From Nocardia fluminea (GTDB taxonomy: Bacteria; Actinomycetota; Actinomycetes; Mycobacteriales; Mycobacteriaceae): 64,000 bases of DNA. Below the pieces are notes generated by a model that saw only the letters and a program-made list of their open reading frames with translations, made no database searches and was not told the origin of the DNA. Below, piece by piece: positions 18,348-27,014 of this stretch (the stretch's first letter is position 1; the number at the start of each line of letters is the position of its first letter). Location of the stretch: NCBI RefSeq assembly GCF_002846365.1, contig NZ_PJMW01000002.1, positions 4,774,001 to 4,838,000 of the forward strand, read 5' to 3'. The translations under genes were made by a program, and so were the position numbers.

Positions 18348-19091
18348 TCAGCCCAGGTCCGGGTGGCCGACCCACTCGACAATCTTCCAGCCCTTCTGCG
18401 GGCTGCCCTCGAGGACGACGCGGCCGCCGTTGCGCATCGGATCGGTGCCGAGTTTGCTCTTGTCGGCGTTGTCGGCGTTCATCATCGACCAGAACATGAT
18501 GGTGCCGCCGTGCGAGAAGATCACCGGGTTGGCGCAGCCGCGGCGCTGCACGTCGAGCAGTGCCTGATCGACGCGGCCGTCGAACTCGTTGCCGTCGATG
18601 GAGCCCGGAATCCGTGCGTTCACATCGCCGGAGAGCCACTTGATCGGCGCCTGTAGGTACCCGGACATCGCCTCGGCTTCCGGGGTGCCCTCGTACTGGC
18701 CTGCCTCGATCTCCCGGAAACCGGGCTGAATGCCGAGGCTCAGGTCCTGCTCGGCGACAGTCGGTGCCGCAGTCTGCTCGGTACGCACCATGGTGGACGC
18801 GAAGGCGCAGTCGTAATTCTTGCCGGCCAGCTGGACGGCCAGATTGTCTGCCTGTGTCCGGCCGCGTGAGGTCAGGTCGGGTCCGGGGACCTTGGTGTCG
18901 ATCAGGCCGGAGGTGTTACCGAGGGACTCGGCATGGCGCACCAGGGTGATGACCATTTCGCCGCTGCTGCCGGAGCTGCTGCCGGAGTTTCCGAAGTCGA
19001 TATCGGCGGACGCGACGCCGGTGGTGGCGGTGGTGGCCGCGACCGCGGCCGCCATCACTGTCATGGGCAATCGAAGAGATCGGATTCGCAT
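18348..19091 (-). CDS. secreted histidine phosphatase (phosphoglycerate-mutase superfamily)
   Basis: The protein has 247 residues and a Sec-type signal sequence (RIRSLRLPMTVMAAAVAATT, mature start near ASA-DI), then a Ser/Gly linker. The catalytic RHG-type motif is TLVRHAES, with the second conserved His in IFSHGGTIMFW, the Arg in STMVRTEQTA and Glu in FREIEAGQYEG. The branch-1 histidine phosphatase fold is therefore complete, and the enzyme should act outside the membrane on phosphate esters; its substrate cannot be deduced. It is a single gene; the preceding TetR gene is 120 bp away. Confidence 0.88.
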   Translation of the reverse strand: MRIRSLRLPMTVMAAAVAATTATTGVASADIDFGNSGSSSGSSGEMVITLVRHAESLGNTSGLIDTKVPGPDLTSRGRTQADNLAVQLAGKNYDCAFASTMVRTEQTAAPTVAEQDLSLGIQPGFREIEAGQYEGTPEAEAMSGYLQAPIKWLSGDVNARIPGSIDGNEFDGRVDQALLDVQRRGCANPVIFSHGGTIMFWSMMNADNADKSKLGTDPMRNGGRVVLEGSPQKGWKIVEWVGHPDLG

Positions 19092-19210
19092 GGGTGGGAA
19101 TGCCTTTCATCGTGGCGAACTCCACTTCAGGTATGCCGAAGAACCGGAAGTCGGGGTGTCGCGTCTCACAGAAACAGCTATTCACCCGAACCGAATACGG
19201 GGCCTCCCGT

Positions 19211-19876
19211 TCATCGGGATCTTTCGCGCACTGTTCCCGAGATCGTCGCTCGTTGATCAGGGAGTCGTTGACGCAGGCAGGGGAGTGGGCGTCGGGGCCG
19301 GTGGTCGTTGTTCAAACCGTCCAGGATCAGCGCGAGGTGACGGCGCCAAGCGGTGGGGTCGACCGTCCGGGTGATATCGGCGAGCGCGCCGACGGTGAAG
19401 ATGAGGCCGAAGAAGTCGCCGAAGGTGGCGTCCGGACGCAGGGAACCGTCGTCCTTGGCTCGCTGAGCCAGTTTCTCCACGGCGGCTTCGATCCGCGCGC
19501 TCTGCACCCCCACCTGGTCGCAGCCGTGGCCGCCGCGTTCCAGGGCTGCGGTCATGCCGCGGCTGCCGGCCATCCGTTCGCACGCGAACTCGAAGTAGGT
19601 CACGAGGGCGGGCCACGGATCGGGGTCGGCCGCGGCAGCCTCGGCCGCGTCGGCCATGTCGGTGAAGTTCTTTTCGAATACCGCGTCGATCAGCTCGTCT
19701 TTGTCCCTGAACCGGCGATACATGGTGCCGACGCCGACACCGGCGTGGTGGGCGATGTCGTCGAGGGTCACGTCCAGGCCGTGCTCGGCGAACATCTCGT
19801 GCGCGGCATCGATCAGGCGTTGCCGATTGCGCAGCGCATCGGCGCGTAGCCCGCGCTCGGGTACGGGGTGATTCAC
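19211..19876 (-). CDS. TetR-family regulator
   Basis: This TetR protein of about 221 residues has the domain RQRLIDAAHEMFAEHG, VTLDDIAHHAGVGVGTMYRR and FRDKDELIDAVFE; the C-terminal half is helical and ends in a basic tail. The GTG at 19876 has GAGGAG nine bases upstream, whereas the ATG at 19885 directly abuts it, so I prefer GTG. It is divergent from an SDR gene at 19991, and two similar dyads lie between them, which suggests that it represses the SDR/OYE pair and itself. Confidence 0.88.
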   Translation of the reverse strand: MNHPVPERGLRADALRNRQRLIDAAHEMFAEHGLDVTLDDIAHHAGVGVGTMYRRFRDKDELIDAVFEKNFTDMADAAEAAAADPDPWPALVTYFEFACERMAGSRGMTAALERGGHGCDQVGVQSARIEAAVEKLAQRAKDDGSLRPDATFGDFFGLIFTVGALADITRTVDPTAWRRHLALILDGLNNDHRPRRPLPCLRQRLPDQRATISGTVRERSR

Positions 19877-19899
19877 ATCTCTCATCTCCTCGAAAATCT

Positions 19900-19960
19900 A
19901 AGCGGAGGATTATCTCCGCCTATGTTAGCGTTACTGATAACTGGAGGCATTACTCCGCTT
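19900..19960. promoter_or_regulatory. paired TetR-type operators
   Basis: GCGGAG (19902-19907) and CTCCGC (19914-19919) form a 6-bp inverted repeat with a 6-bp spacer. A second, related site covers 19941-19960: GGAG-gcatta-CTCC, followed by GCTTA. In opposite orientations both fit the pattern TAAGCGGAG then five or six bases then CTCC. Two copies of the same imperfect dyad within 60 bp between divergent genes strongly suggest binding of the adjacent TetR protein. Confidence 0.65.
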
Positions 19961-19990
19961 ATCGGGTTCGGCGAGGAAAGGTGAGAACAC

Positions 19991-20872
19991 ATGAGCACTC
20001 CGACCAACGACGGCAGCCAGGCGCAGCCACTGTCGATCGTGACCGGCGGCACCGACGGCATCGGCAAGGAAGTGGCCCGAGAGCTGGCTCGCCAAGGCAA
20101 ACGCGTGTGGATCATCGGCCGTAACGAGGCCAAGGGTGCGGCCGCGGAAGCCGAGCTCCGGCAAGCCGGCGACGTCCGGTTCGTGGCAGCGGACCTCGGG
20201 GTGATGGCGCAGGTGCGCGCGTTGTCGGACAAGATCCTCGCCGAGACCGACGAGGTCGAGAGCTTGGTCCACTCCGCGGGCATCCTCAAGATCGAGCACG
20301 CGCTCAACAGCGACGGCATCGAACAGAACTTCGCGATCAACTACCTGGGCCGGTTCCTGCTGACCGAGCGGCTCCTACCCGCCCTGACGAAGGGGCGAGC
20401 GCGCGTGGTCGACATCGCCGCGGCGGGGATGAACAAGATGGTTTTCGACCTCGACAGCCTGCCCGGGATTCCCGAGCTCAGCCCGTTCAAGACCTTCACC
20501 CCATCCCAGGCTGCCAACGATGTCTGGGTCCAGGACCTCGCCGCCCGTGTCGAGGGCACCGGCGTCGTGGTCACCGGGGTCATGCCCGGCATGGTCGAGA
20601 CCGATATCCGGCTCAACGACGCCAACGGTTTCTTGATCAAGCTGACCGACAGCCCGCTGCTCAAGCCACTGCTGCGCAAGTTCATCCTGATCAGCCCCGC
20701 CACCGCCGCGATCACGCCGGTCTGGTTGGCCACCGACCCGCCTGCCTCCGCCAACGGCGGGTTCTTCGGTCCGAAGAAAAAGGTCATCACCGTCAAGCCC
20801 GACCCCGAAGACCCCGCACTGCAACAGAAGCTGCGCGAGACCTCGCTGCGTCTCGTCGGCGGAGCACTCTGA
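19991..20872 (+). CDS. SDR-family protein with altered active site
   Basis: The 293-residue protein has a Rossmann fold, with the cofactor loop SIVTGGTDGIGKEVARELA and the SAGIL (NAG-like) segment. The catalytic positions look replaced: where active SDRs have Tyr-X-X-X-Lys this one reads FTPSQAAND (Phe and Gln), and the usual Ser strand reads VVDIAAAGMN. The cofactor may still bind, but normal SDR catalysis looks unlikely; either it acts differently or it has a non-enzymatic role. It is divergent from the TetR gene and followed 31 bp later by an old-yellow-enzyme gene, apparently one operon. Confidence 0.8.
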   Translation: MSTPTNDGSQAQPLSIVTGGTDGIGKEVARELARQGKRVWIIGRNEAKGAAAEAELRQAGDVRFVAADLGVMAQVRALSDKILAETDEVESLVHSAGILKIEHALNSDGIEQNFAINYLGRFLLTERLLPALTKGRARVVDIAAAGMNKMVFDLDSLPGIPELSPFKTFTPSQAANDVWVQDLAARVEGTGVVVTGVMPGMVETDIRLNDANGFLIKLTDSPLLKPLLRKFILISPATAAITPVWLATDPPASANGGFFGPKKKVITVKPDPEDPALQQKLRETSLRLVGGAL

Positions 20873-20903
20873 CCCACCCACCACGATCACGAGGACTTCA
20901 CAG

Positions 20904-22014
20904 ATGACAATCACTGCCGAATCGACCCTGTTCCAGCCGGTTTCGCTGGGCTCGATCAAGCTCGACAAACAAACTGGTGATGGCGCCGATGACCCGCAGC
21001 CGGGCCTTGCCCGACGGCGGCATCAGCGATGCCCAAGTCGAGTACTACACACAGCGCGCGAGCGCCGGCCTGATCATCAGTGAGGCGACGCAGGTCTCAC
21101 GCATCGGTGGCGGCGCCTACCTGTCCACGCCCGGCATCTACACCGACGAGCACGAAGCGGGCTGGAAACGTGTCGCCGAGGCCGTGCACGAGCGCGGCGG
21201 AAAGTTCGTCGTGCAGCTGTGGCATGTCGGGCGCCACGCCCATGCCGCGATCAACGGCCTCGGCTCGGTGGCTCCCTCGGCGATCCAGACCGAGATCTCC
21301 ACCTTCATCGGGCCGGACGGGGATGCGGAAGGAAAGTCGCGGGTCGGACTCCCGCACGCGCTGACGATTCCCGAAATCCATGCCACCTACCAAGATTTCG
21401 CCGCAGCGGCCGAACGCGCCGTGCGCGCGGGTGCCGACGGTGTCGAAATCCATGGCGCCGGTAGCTATCTGCCGCAGCAGTTCCTCGCCGAGGGCGCCAA
21501 TCAGCGCACCGACGAATACGGCGGCTCCCCGCGGAACCGGGCCAGGTTCGTCATCGAACTGGTGACCGAGGTGGTCGAGGCGGTCGGCGCCGACCGGGTC
21601 GGTCTCAAGATCTCGCCGGGCCTGCCGATCGGTGAGCTGGGCGAGACCGATCCCTGGAGCACCTACGAGGTGCTGCTGAACGCGATCGCCCCGCTGGATC
21701 TGGCCTACCTGCACGCGATGTACCGCATCGACGATCCCGCGGTCGACCGGGTCCGGCGGATCTGGCCGGGGAAGTTCCTGCTGAGTTCCGGGTTCAACGG
21801 CCCCGTCACCGAAGCCGACTACCAGGAGGCGATCGAGCGGAACCGGATCGACGCGGCGGTGATCGGCCGGAACTTCCTCGCGAACCCGGACTTCGTCGAG
21901 CGTCTGCGGACTCGCGCGGAGCTGAATGAAGTCAGGCCGGAGCACTTCTACGCGGGCGGCGACACCGGCTACATCGACTACCCGAACGTCGATGGTCTCG
22001 CGCGAGCTCGTTGA
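20904..22014 (+). CDS. old yellow enzyme family ene-reductase, frameshifted near its N-terminus
   Basis: The natural start is the ATG at 20904 (ITAESTLFQPVSLGSIKLD), but after about 21 codons the frame breaks. The DNA reads GACAAACAAACTGGTG where one A fewer would restore DNKLVMAPMTRSRALP, the conserved OYE beginning. The remainder (frame open from 20977) is intact: VVQLWHVGRHAH, HGAGSYLPQQFLAEGANQRTD, RTDEYGGSPRNRARF, FLLSSGFNGPV and AVIGRNFLANPDF, with FMN- and substrate-binding His/Asn-type residues. OYEs reduce activated C=C bonds with NAD(P)H. The single-base insertion within an A-rich run could be real inactivation or a sequencing error. Confidence 0.8.
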
Positions 22015-22046
22015 GCCCAATGACGAACAACTCGGTGTCGCTGGTC

Positions 22047-22469
22047 TCAGCTGGAGCCGCTGGGCAACAGTCCCGCCGAGCCGCTGCCGAGTTGGGGGTC
22101 TCCGGTGATCTCGATGACGAGGGTCTTGGTGGAGGAGCCCTGAGCGGCCACGATCGTGTATGTGCCCTTGGCCGGCGGGCGCCAGGTGCCGCGGATCGCG
22201 CTGCGCTGCCGGTCCGGATAGTCCAGGCGCTCGGGCGAAGTCAGCTCACGGCCGTTGATCGTCACGGTGGCGGGCAGTGCGTAGTCGGAGCCGAACATCC
22301 GGGCCATGACGCTGCAGTCGGCGCCCACATAATCGCAGGCGACGGGTACTTCGCTGGTGCCAAGGGCGTAGATCGTGATGTCCTCCACCTCCGCCGAGGC
22401 CGCGGGAGCCAGGGTGGCCGGGAGGATCAGTGCGCCCGCCGCGAAGGCGGTCAGTCCTGCGATTCGCAT
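22047..22469 (-). CDS. small secreted protein, unknown function
   Basis: This 140-residue product has a signal peptide (RIAGLTAFAAGALILPATLA, cleavage near ASA-EV). The mature domain contains two Cys (ACDYVGADC), a TVTINGRELTSPE strand pair and a Gly/Ser-rich end, suggesting a small disulfide-bonded beta domain of immunoglobulin-like type (inference). The start at 22469 follows AAGGA by ten bases and directly begins the signal peptide; the longer frame to 22649 is rejected. It is followed by nothing on its strand for 30 bp, where the OYE gene ends convergently. I do not recognise the family. Confidence 0.65.
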   Translation of the reverse strand: MRIAGLTAFAAGALILPATLAPAASAEVEDITIYALGTSEVPVACDYVGADCSVMARMFGSDYALPATVTINGRELTSPERLDYPDRQRSAIRGTWRPPAKGTYTIVAAQGSSTKTLVIEITGDPQLGSGSAGLLPSGSS

Positions 22470-22617
22470 GGGTTTCGGTGGTCCTTCGGATCGGTGTGGT
22501 CGGCCCGGCGCTCGGTCGGGAACCGCGTGAAGCGGTAGCGTTCCACGATTCTCGCGGGGCCGGTACCCCGAAAACCCAGGGCTTGACCCGGGTTCGGCAG
22601 CGGCGAGGGAAACTCGA

Positions 22618-23274
22618 TCAGGGCATGGGGTCGTGCGAGAGCGCGTCACGGGTGGTGGCGGGGGCGGTCAGTGCGCCGGCGAGCATGTCGATGATCTCTT
22701 CCCACGCCCGCGTGTCTGTGGCCCGTGCCGCACCCGCCTCCGCTGCGCGCTCGTGGTCGGCGAGGAGCGCGAAGACCATGGTGGTCAGTGCTCGCAACCG
22801 GCGCACCCGCAGCCGGGGTGGCAGGGTGGCGAGCTCCCGGTCCAGGCCCTGCATGATGACGCGGACCGACGTGCGGCCCGCATTGTCGAGGTTGGCCGCG
22901 TCGGAGACTGCCGGGTGCGGGTGGATCTGTTCGAGAAATCGGGCGTAGTGGCGGATTTCGTGCCGTTCGCCGAGTTCGAACATGGGCATCACCAGGGCTT
23001 CGAGTAGTCCGTGCACACCGGGTGGCCGATGCGAGCCTGCCTGTTCGGCGAGCAGTTCCAGTCGCCGCACCTCCAAGGTCGCCAGCCGGAACTCGACTAC
23101 CGCTTCGATGAGGCCGTCGCGGGATCCGAAGTGATACTGGATCGCTGAATTGTTTCGCTGGCCTGCGGCGGCGGCGATATCGCGCAGCGGTACCGACCGC
23201 CCGTGCTCCGCGATCAGCCGCTCCGCCGCGACGATGATGCGTTCCCTCGCTGGTGTCCCTGCCACATCCCGCAC
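22618..23274 (-). CDS. TetR-family regulator
   Basis: This 218-residue TetR protein has the DNA-binding domain RERIIVAAERLIAEHGR, VPLRDIAAAAGQRNNSAIQY and HFGSRDGLIEAVV, and a C-terminal domain of the AefR-like/TetR_C_33 type with ERHEIRHYARFLEQIHPHP. It is divergent from the SDR gene at 23385, with 110 bp between the starts. A long-spaced AGAACTA/TAGTTCT repeat lies in that gap. The neighbours suggest control of a lipid- or terpenoid-type catabolic cluster. Confidence 0.88.
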   Translation of the reverse strand: MRDVAGTPARERIIVAAERLIAEHGRSVPLRDIAAAAGQRNNSAIQYHFGSRDGLIEAVVEFRLATLEVRRLELLAEQAGSHRPPGVHGLLEALVMPMFELGERHEIRHYARFLEQIHPHPAVSDAANLDNAGRTSVRVIMQGLDRELATLPPRLRVRRLRALTTMVFALLADHERAAEAGAARATDTRAWEEIIDMLAGALTAPATTRDALSHDPMP

Positions 23275-23298
23275 AGTAGCCGCTCACCGGCACGAATG

Positions 23299-23331
23299 AG
23301 AACTAGTCCTTGACAGTTAAGCGATAGTTCT
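23299..23331. promoter_or_regulatory. inverted repeat in a divergent promoter region
   Basis: AGAACTA (23299-23305) and TAGTTCT (23325-23331) form a perfect 7-bp inverted repeat with a 19-bp spacer that contains TTGACA (23310-23315), a good -35 box toward the SDR gene. Binding of the neighbouring TetR protein would cover the promoter. The wide spacer is unusual, so the true operator may be only part of this. Confidence 0.4.
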
Positions 23332-23384
23332 TAAAACTGCGTGTGACCGCAGACACATGCGGCCATACGGAGAGGAACTCGCGC

Positions 23385-24173
23385 ATGATCCTGGACGCCT
23401 TTCGGCTCGACGGCCGCGCCGCCATCGTCACCGGAGCGGGCCGCGGCATAGGCGCGGCCACCGCGCTCGCGCTCGCCGAAGCCGGTGCCGACGTCGCCAT
23501 CGCCGCCCGCACCACCGAGCAACTCGACGAGGTCGCCGGAAAGATCCGCGCCCTGGGGCGGCGTGCCGTCACCGTGTCGGCCGATCTCTCCGACCTGGCC
23601 GCGGTGAAGTCCTTCGCCGACACCGCCGCCGCCGAACTCGGCCGCCTCGACATCGTGGTCAACAATGTCGGCGGCACCATGCCCAATACCTTCATGACCA
23701 CCTCCCCGGAGTTCCTGGAGGAGGCTTTCCGCTTCAATGTGTCCACCGCGCACGCCCTCACCCAGGCCGCGGTGCCGCACCTGCTGGAGTCGGACAACGC
23801 GTCGGTGGTCAGTATCAGCTCGATGATGGGCCGCACCGCCGGCCGCGGCTTCCTCGCCTACGGCACCGCCAAAGCCGCCCTCGCGCACTGGACCCGGCTG
23901 GCCGCCACGGACCTGTCGCCGCGCATCCGCGTCAATGCCATCGCGGTCGGCTCGGTCCTCACCTCCGCCCTGGACGTCATCGCGCGGCAACCGGAGATCA
24001 AGGCCACGATGGAAGCCGCGACCCCGCTCGGCCGGCTCGGCGAGCCGTGGGAGATCGCGGCGGCCATCGTCTATCTCAGTTCCCGTGCGGGCGGCTACGT
24101 CACCGGCAAGATTCTCGAGGTCGACGGCGGCATCGAAAGCCCCAATTTCGAACTCGGCCTGCCCGACCTGTGA
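23385..24173 (+). CDS. SDR-family oxidoreductase
   Basis: The protein has 262 residues and is a classical SDR with all key motifs: [19 protein letters not shown] for the cofactor, NNVGG, the catalytic Ser in SISSMMG and AYGTAKAAL (Tyr/Lys), and the C-terminal [18 protein letters not shown]. The AARTTEQ segment after beta-2 suggests preference for NADP. Members closest in layout are 7-alpha-hydroxysteroid or 3-oxoacyl reductase-like. The start has AGAGGA upstream. The following DapB-like gene begins 25 bp later, so both are likely transcribed together. Confidence 0.9.
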   Translation: MILDAFRLDGRAAIVTGAGRGIGAATALALAEAGADVAIAARTTEQLDEVAGKIRALGRRAVTVSADLSDLAAVKSFADTAAAELGRLDIVVNNVGGTMPNTFMTTSPEFLEEAFRFNVSTAHALTQAAVPHLLESDNASVVSISSMMGRTAGRGFLAYGTAKAALAHWTRLAATDLSPRIRVNAIAVGSVLTSALDVIARQPEIKATMEAATPLGRLGEPWEIAAAIVYLSSRAGGYVTGKILEVDGGIESPNFELGLPDL

Positions 24174-24198
24174 TCCACTCCCGCGCAAAGGATCTGAC

Positions 24199-25263
24199 AT
24201 GACCTACCGTGTAATCCAATGGAGCACCGGAAACGTCGGTGCGCGAGCACTGCGGTGCATCATCGCCCGGCCGGAACTGGAACTCGCCGGCGTGTGGGTG
24301 TCGAGTTCGGCCAAAGCAGGGAAGGACGCGGGCGAACTCGCCGGGCTGTCCGTCGACACCGGCATCACCGCCACCACCGACGCCGACGCCCTGCTGGCCT
24401 TGAAACCCGACTGCATCGTGCACACGGCGATGGCCGACGACCGGCTGATGGAGTCGCTCGAGGACCTGAAACGGTTCCTGCGGGCCGGCATCAATGTGGT
24501 CTCGAGCAGCCCGGTCTTCCTGCAATACCCGTACGGAACCCTGCCCGACGAGGCGATCACGCCGATCGTCGCGGCCGCCGAGGAGGGCGGCGCGTCCCTG
24601 TGGGTCAACGGCATCGATCCCGGCTGGGCCAACGACTGGCTGCCGCTGTTGCTCTCCAGTGGTTCCGAACGGATCGACCGCATCATCTGCTCGGAGATCA
24701 TGGACTACTCCACCTACGACAATCCCAAGGTCGTCTTCGACATCATGGGATTCGGCAGTGCTCTCGACGCCCTGCCCATGCTGCTGCAGCCGGGCATCCT
24801 CACCCTCGCCTGGGGCAGCGTCGTCCGGCAGCTCGCCGCTGCGCTCGATCTCGAACTCGATGCTGTCACACAACATTTCGAACGGCTCCCGGCCACCGTC
24901 GACCTCACCGTAGGCGGCCGCACCGTCGCCGCGGGGACGGCCGCCGCGCTGCGCTTCCAGGTCCACGGCATCCGCGCCGGGCGTGAGGTGCTGACGCTCG
25001 AGCACGTCACCCGCCTGCACCCCGACCTCGGCCCCGACTGGCCACAGCCGACCGGGAAGGGTGGCTACCGTGTCGTGATCCAGGGCGAACCGGACTACCA
25101 ACTGGACCTGCAACTCACCAGCGACGGTGACCACGCGCTCGCCGGCGTGGTCGGTACCGCCGCTCGCCTGGTCAGTGCCGTCCCGGCGGTGGTCGAAGCC
25201 CGGCCGGGCCTGCTGACCGCCACCGATCTGCCTCTCACCACCGGCCGGGGGCTGGTGACCTGA
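24199..25263 (+). CDS. dihydrodipicolinate-reductase-like NAD(P)-dependent dehydrogenase
   Basis: This 354-residue protein begins MTYRVIQWSTGNVGARALRC, a Rossmann start with the GxxG loop used by a large mycobacterial/nocardial family annotated as dihydrodipicolinate reductase or NAD(P)H-dependent amine-dehydrogenase-like. Further family marks are ALKPDCIVHTAMAD and the SEIMDYSTYDNP segment. True lysine-biosynthetic DapB is shorter and has different active-site residues, so the role is probably catabolic. An OrfA-type 2,4-diaminopentanoate dehydrogenase relation is possible. It follows the SDR gene closely and precedes the flavoprotein gene. Confidence 0.8.
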   Translation: MTYRVIQWSTGNVGARALRCIIARPELELAGVWVSSSAKAGKDAGELAGLSVDTGITATTDADALLALKPDCIVHTAMADDRLMESLEDLKRFLRAGINVVSSSPVFLQYPYGTLPDEAITPIVAAAEEGGASLWVNGIDPGWANDWLPLLLSSGSERIDRIICSEIMDYSTYDNPKVVFDIMGFGSALDALPMLLQPGILTLAWGSVVRQLAAALDLELDAVTQHFERLPATVDLTVGGRTVAAGTAAALRFQVHGIRAGREVLTLEHVTRLHPDLGPDWPQPTGKGGYRVVIQGEPDYQLDLQLTSDGDHALAGVVGTAARLVSAVPAVVEARPGLLTATDLPLTTGRGLVT

Positions 25264-25301
25264 CGGCCCGGTGTTCCACAGCTCGACTCGTGCCGAAAAT
25301 C

Positions 25302-25315
25302 TAGAACACGTTATA
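25302..25315. promoter_or_regulatory. KstR-type operator
   Basis: TAGAACACGTTATA matches the published KstR consensus TnnAACnnGTTnnA at every defined position. It lies 65 bp before the start of the flavoprotein gene, whose relatives are 3-ketosteroid dehydrogenases, a class of gene that KstR controls in mycobacteria and rhodococci. The same sequence also belongs to a looser AGAAC/GTTCT dyad (25303-25320). Confidence 0.65.
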
Positions 25316-25379
25316 GTTCTGTGGGTAACGGTGTGGTCGGGCGACGATGCGGTCGGCCCGTGCTCGGAAGGTGAGACAA

Positions 25380-26984
25380 GTGCGGGCCTGGGATGATGCA
25401 GCCGATGTCGTGGTCGTCGGATACGGCGGAGCGGGGGTGGCCACCGCGCTGGCCGCGCGCGAATCCGGCGCTGACGTGCTGGCCGCGGACCGATACCTGG
25501 GTGGCGGCGCCACGGCGCTGTCGGGCGGCATCATCTACGCGGGCGGCGGCACGTGGGTGCAACGCGACGCGGGCATCGACGACGACGTCGACACCATGCT
25601 CGAGTATCTGCGCGCCGAGGTCGGCGACGCCGTGAGCGACGCGACGCTGCGCCGATTCTGCGAGGAGTCCTCGGCGATGATCGATTGGCTGACCGGGCAC
25701 GGCGTGCCCTTCCAGCCCTCGGTGTGCCCGTACAAGACGTCCTATCCAACCGATGACTACTACCTGTACTACTCGGGTAGCGAGAACTCCGGTGGCTACC
25801 GGGATCTCGCGAAACCGCGTCAGCGCGGACACCGCACGCACGGCCCCGGTGTCTCGGGCAAGGCCCTGTTCGGGCCGCTGGCGGCGTCGGCGGCCGAACA
25901 CGGTGTCCGGGTCCGGACGGGTACCAGGACGACGCGGCTCGTGGTCGAGGACGGGCGGGTGACGGGCGTCGAGGCGGTCACGCTCGCCAATGCGCCCGCC
26001 GCGGTTCGGCGCCGCTTCGCCGCGCTCGCTCGCGTCTCGGCGAAACCCGGTGTGTACCACCAGGGTTTGCGCCGGTCGGTGGAAAAGCTGCTGGCCCGGA
26101 TCGAGCGCGGATACGGCGTACCGGTCCGGATCCAGGCGAGGTCGGCGGTGGTGCTCACCACGGGTGGATTCATCGCGAACGGGGAGATGGTCGCACGCCA
26201 CGCGCCCGAGTATCCGTGGTCGCAGGGGCTGCCGCTGGGCAGCGCCGGTGACGACGGCAGCGGCATCACCATGGCGCTCGACATCGGCGCGGCGAGCGGC
26301 AAGATGGACGCGCTGTCGACCTGGCGGTTCATCGCACCACCCAGTGCCTTCTTCGGCGCCATCGCGGTGAATGCCCTCGGCGAGCGGATGATCGACGAGT
26401 CCCGCTACGGCGCGGCGCTCGGCGCGGCCATCGCCACCAGTCCGGGGCATCGCGCGTGGCTGCTCGTCGACTCGGAACTGGAGGCCGAAGCTCGCCGTCA
26501 GATCGGTACCCAGTCGGTGTGGTTCCAGCGCATGCAGACCGAGCGTCTGCTGCGAATCGGGCGCGCCTCCGGGAGCACTGTCGAGCAGGCGGCCGCGCGT
26601 GCCGGGATCGATGGGTCCGCCCTGCGCGCGACCGTGGACGCGCACAACCGTGCCATCGAGGACGACCGCCCCGATCCGCTCGGGAAGCCCGACGACATCC
26701 GTCGCCCGTTGCGCACCGGCCCGTTCGCCCTGCTCGACATCTCGTTCACCGCGCGGCTGACCTATCCGATGCCGATGCTCACGCTCGGCGGCCTGCTGGT
26801 GGACGAGGACACCGGTGCGGTCCGCCGCGAGAGCGGGGGAGTCGTGCCTGGTCTCTTCGCCGCGGGACGCGCGGCGGTCGGGGTCTGTTCGAACTCCTAC
26901 GTCAGTGGACTCTCGCTGGCCGACTGCATCTTCTCCGGGCGCCGCGCGGGCACACACGGCGCCCGGCCGCTGCCACCCCGCTGA
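25380..26984 (+). CDS. FAD-dependent 3-ketosteroid dehydrogenase-like oxidoreductase
   Basis: The 534-residue protein starts with the dinucleotide-binding motif DVVVVGYGGAGVATALAA, then the flavin region YLGGGATALSGGIIYAGGG, and ends in GGLLVDEDTG, GLFAAGRAAVGVCSNSY and SGLSLADCIFSGRRA. This is the layout of KstD/fumarate-reductase-type flavoproteins that introduce double bonds into ring ketones. KstD itself has a characteristic Tyr set that I cannot verify; several paralogues annotated as FAD-binding dehydrogenase have unknown substrates. GTG 25380 was chosen for GGAAGG eight bases upstream. The KstR-type box in front supports a place in sterol degradation. Confidence 0.82.
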   Translation: MRAWDDAADVVVVGYGGAGVATALAARESGADVLAADRYLGGGATALSGGIIYAGGGTWVQRDAGIDDDVDTMLEYLRAEVGDAVSDATLRRFCEESSAMIDWLTGHGVPFQPSVCPYKTSYPTDDYYLYYSGSENSGGYRDLAKPRQRGHRTHGPGVSGKALFGPLAASAAEHGVRVRTGTRTTRLVVEDGRVTGVEAVTLANAPAAVRRRFAALARVSAKPGVYHQGLRRSVEKLLARIERGYGVPVRIQARSAVVLTTGGFIANGEMVARHAPEYPWSQGLPLGSAGDDGSGITMALDIGAASGKMDALSTWRFIAPPSAFFGAIAVNALGERMIDESRYGAALGAAIATSPGHRAWLLVDSELEAEARRQIGTQSVWFQRMQTERLLRIGRASGSTVEQAAARAGIDGSALRATVDAHNRAIEDDRPDPLGKPDDIRRPLRTGPFALLDISFTARLTYPMPMLTLGGLLVDEDTGAVRRESGGVVPGLFAAGRAAVGVCSNSYVSGLSLADCIFSGRRAGTHGARPLPPR

Positions 26985-27014
26985 GCACCCAGCCCTCGTG
27001 GCGGGCGGCGTGGA

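Noticed and set aside
23299..23331. A KstR-type site before the SDR at 23385
   Set aside because: The AGAACTA/TAGTTCT repeat has a 19-bp spacer and no AACnnGTT core, so it does not fit the KstR consensus.
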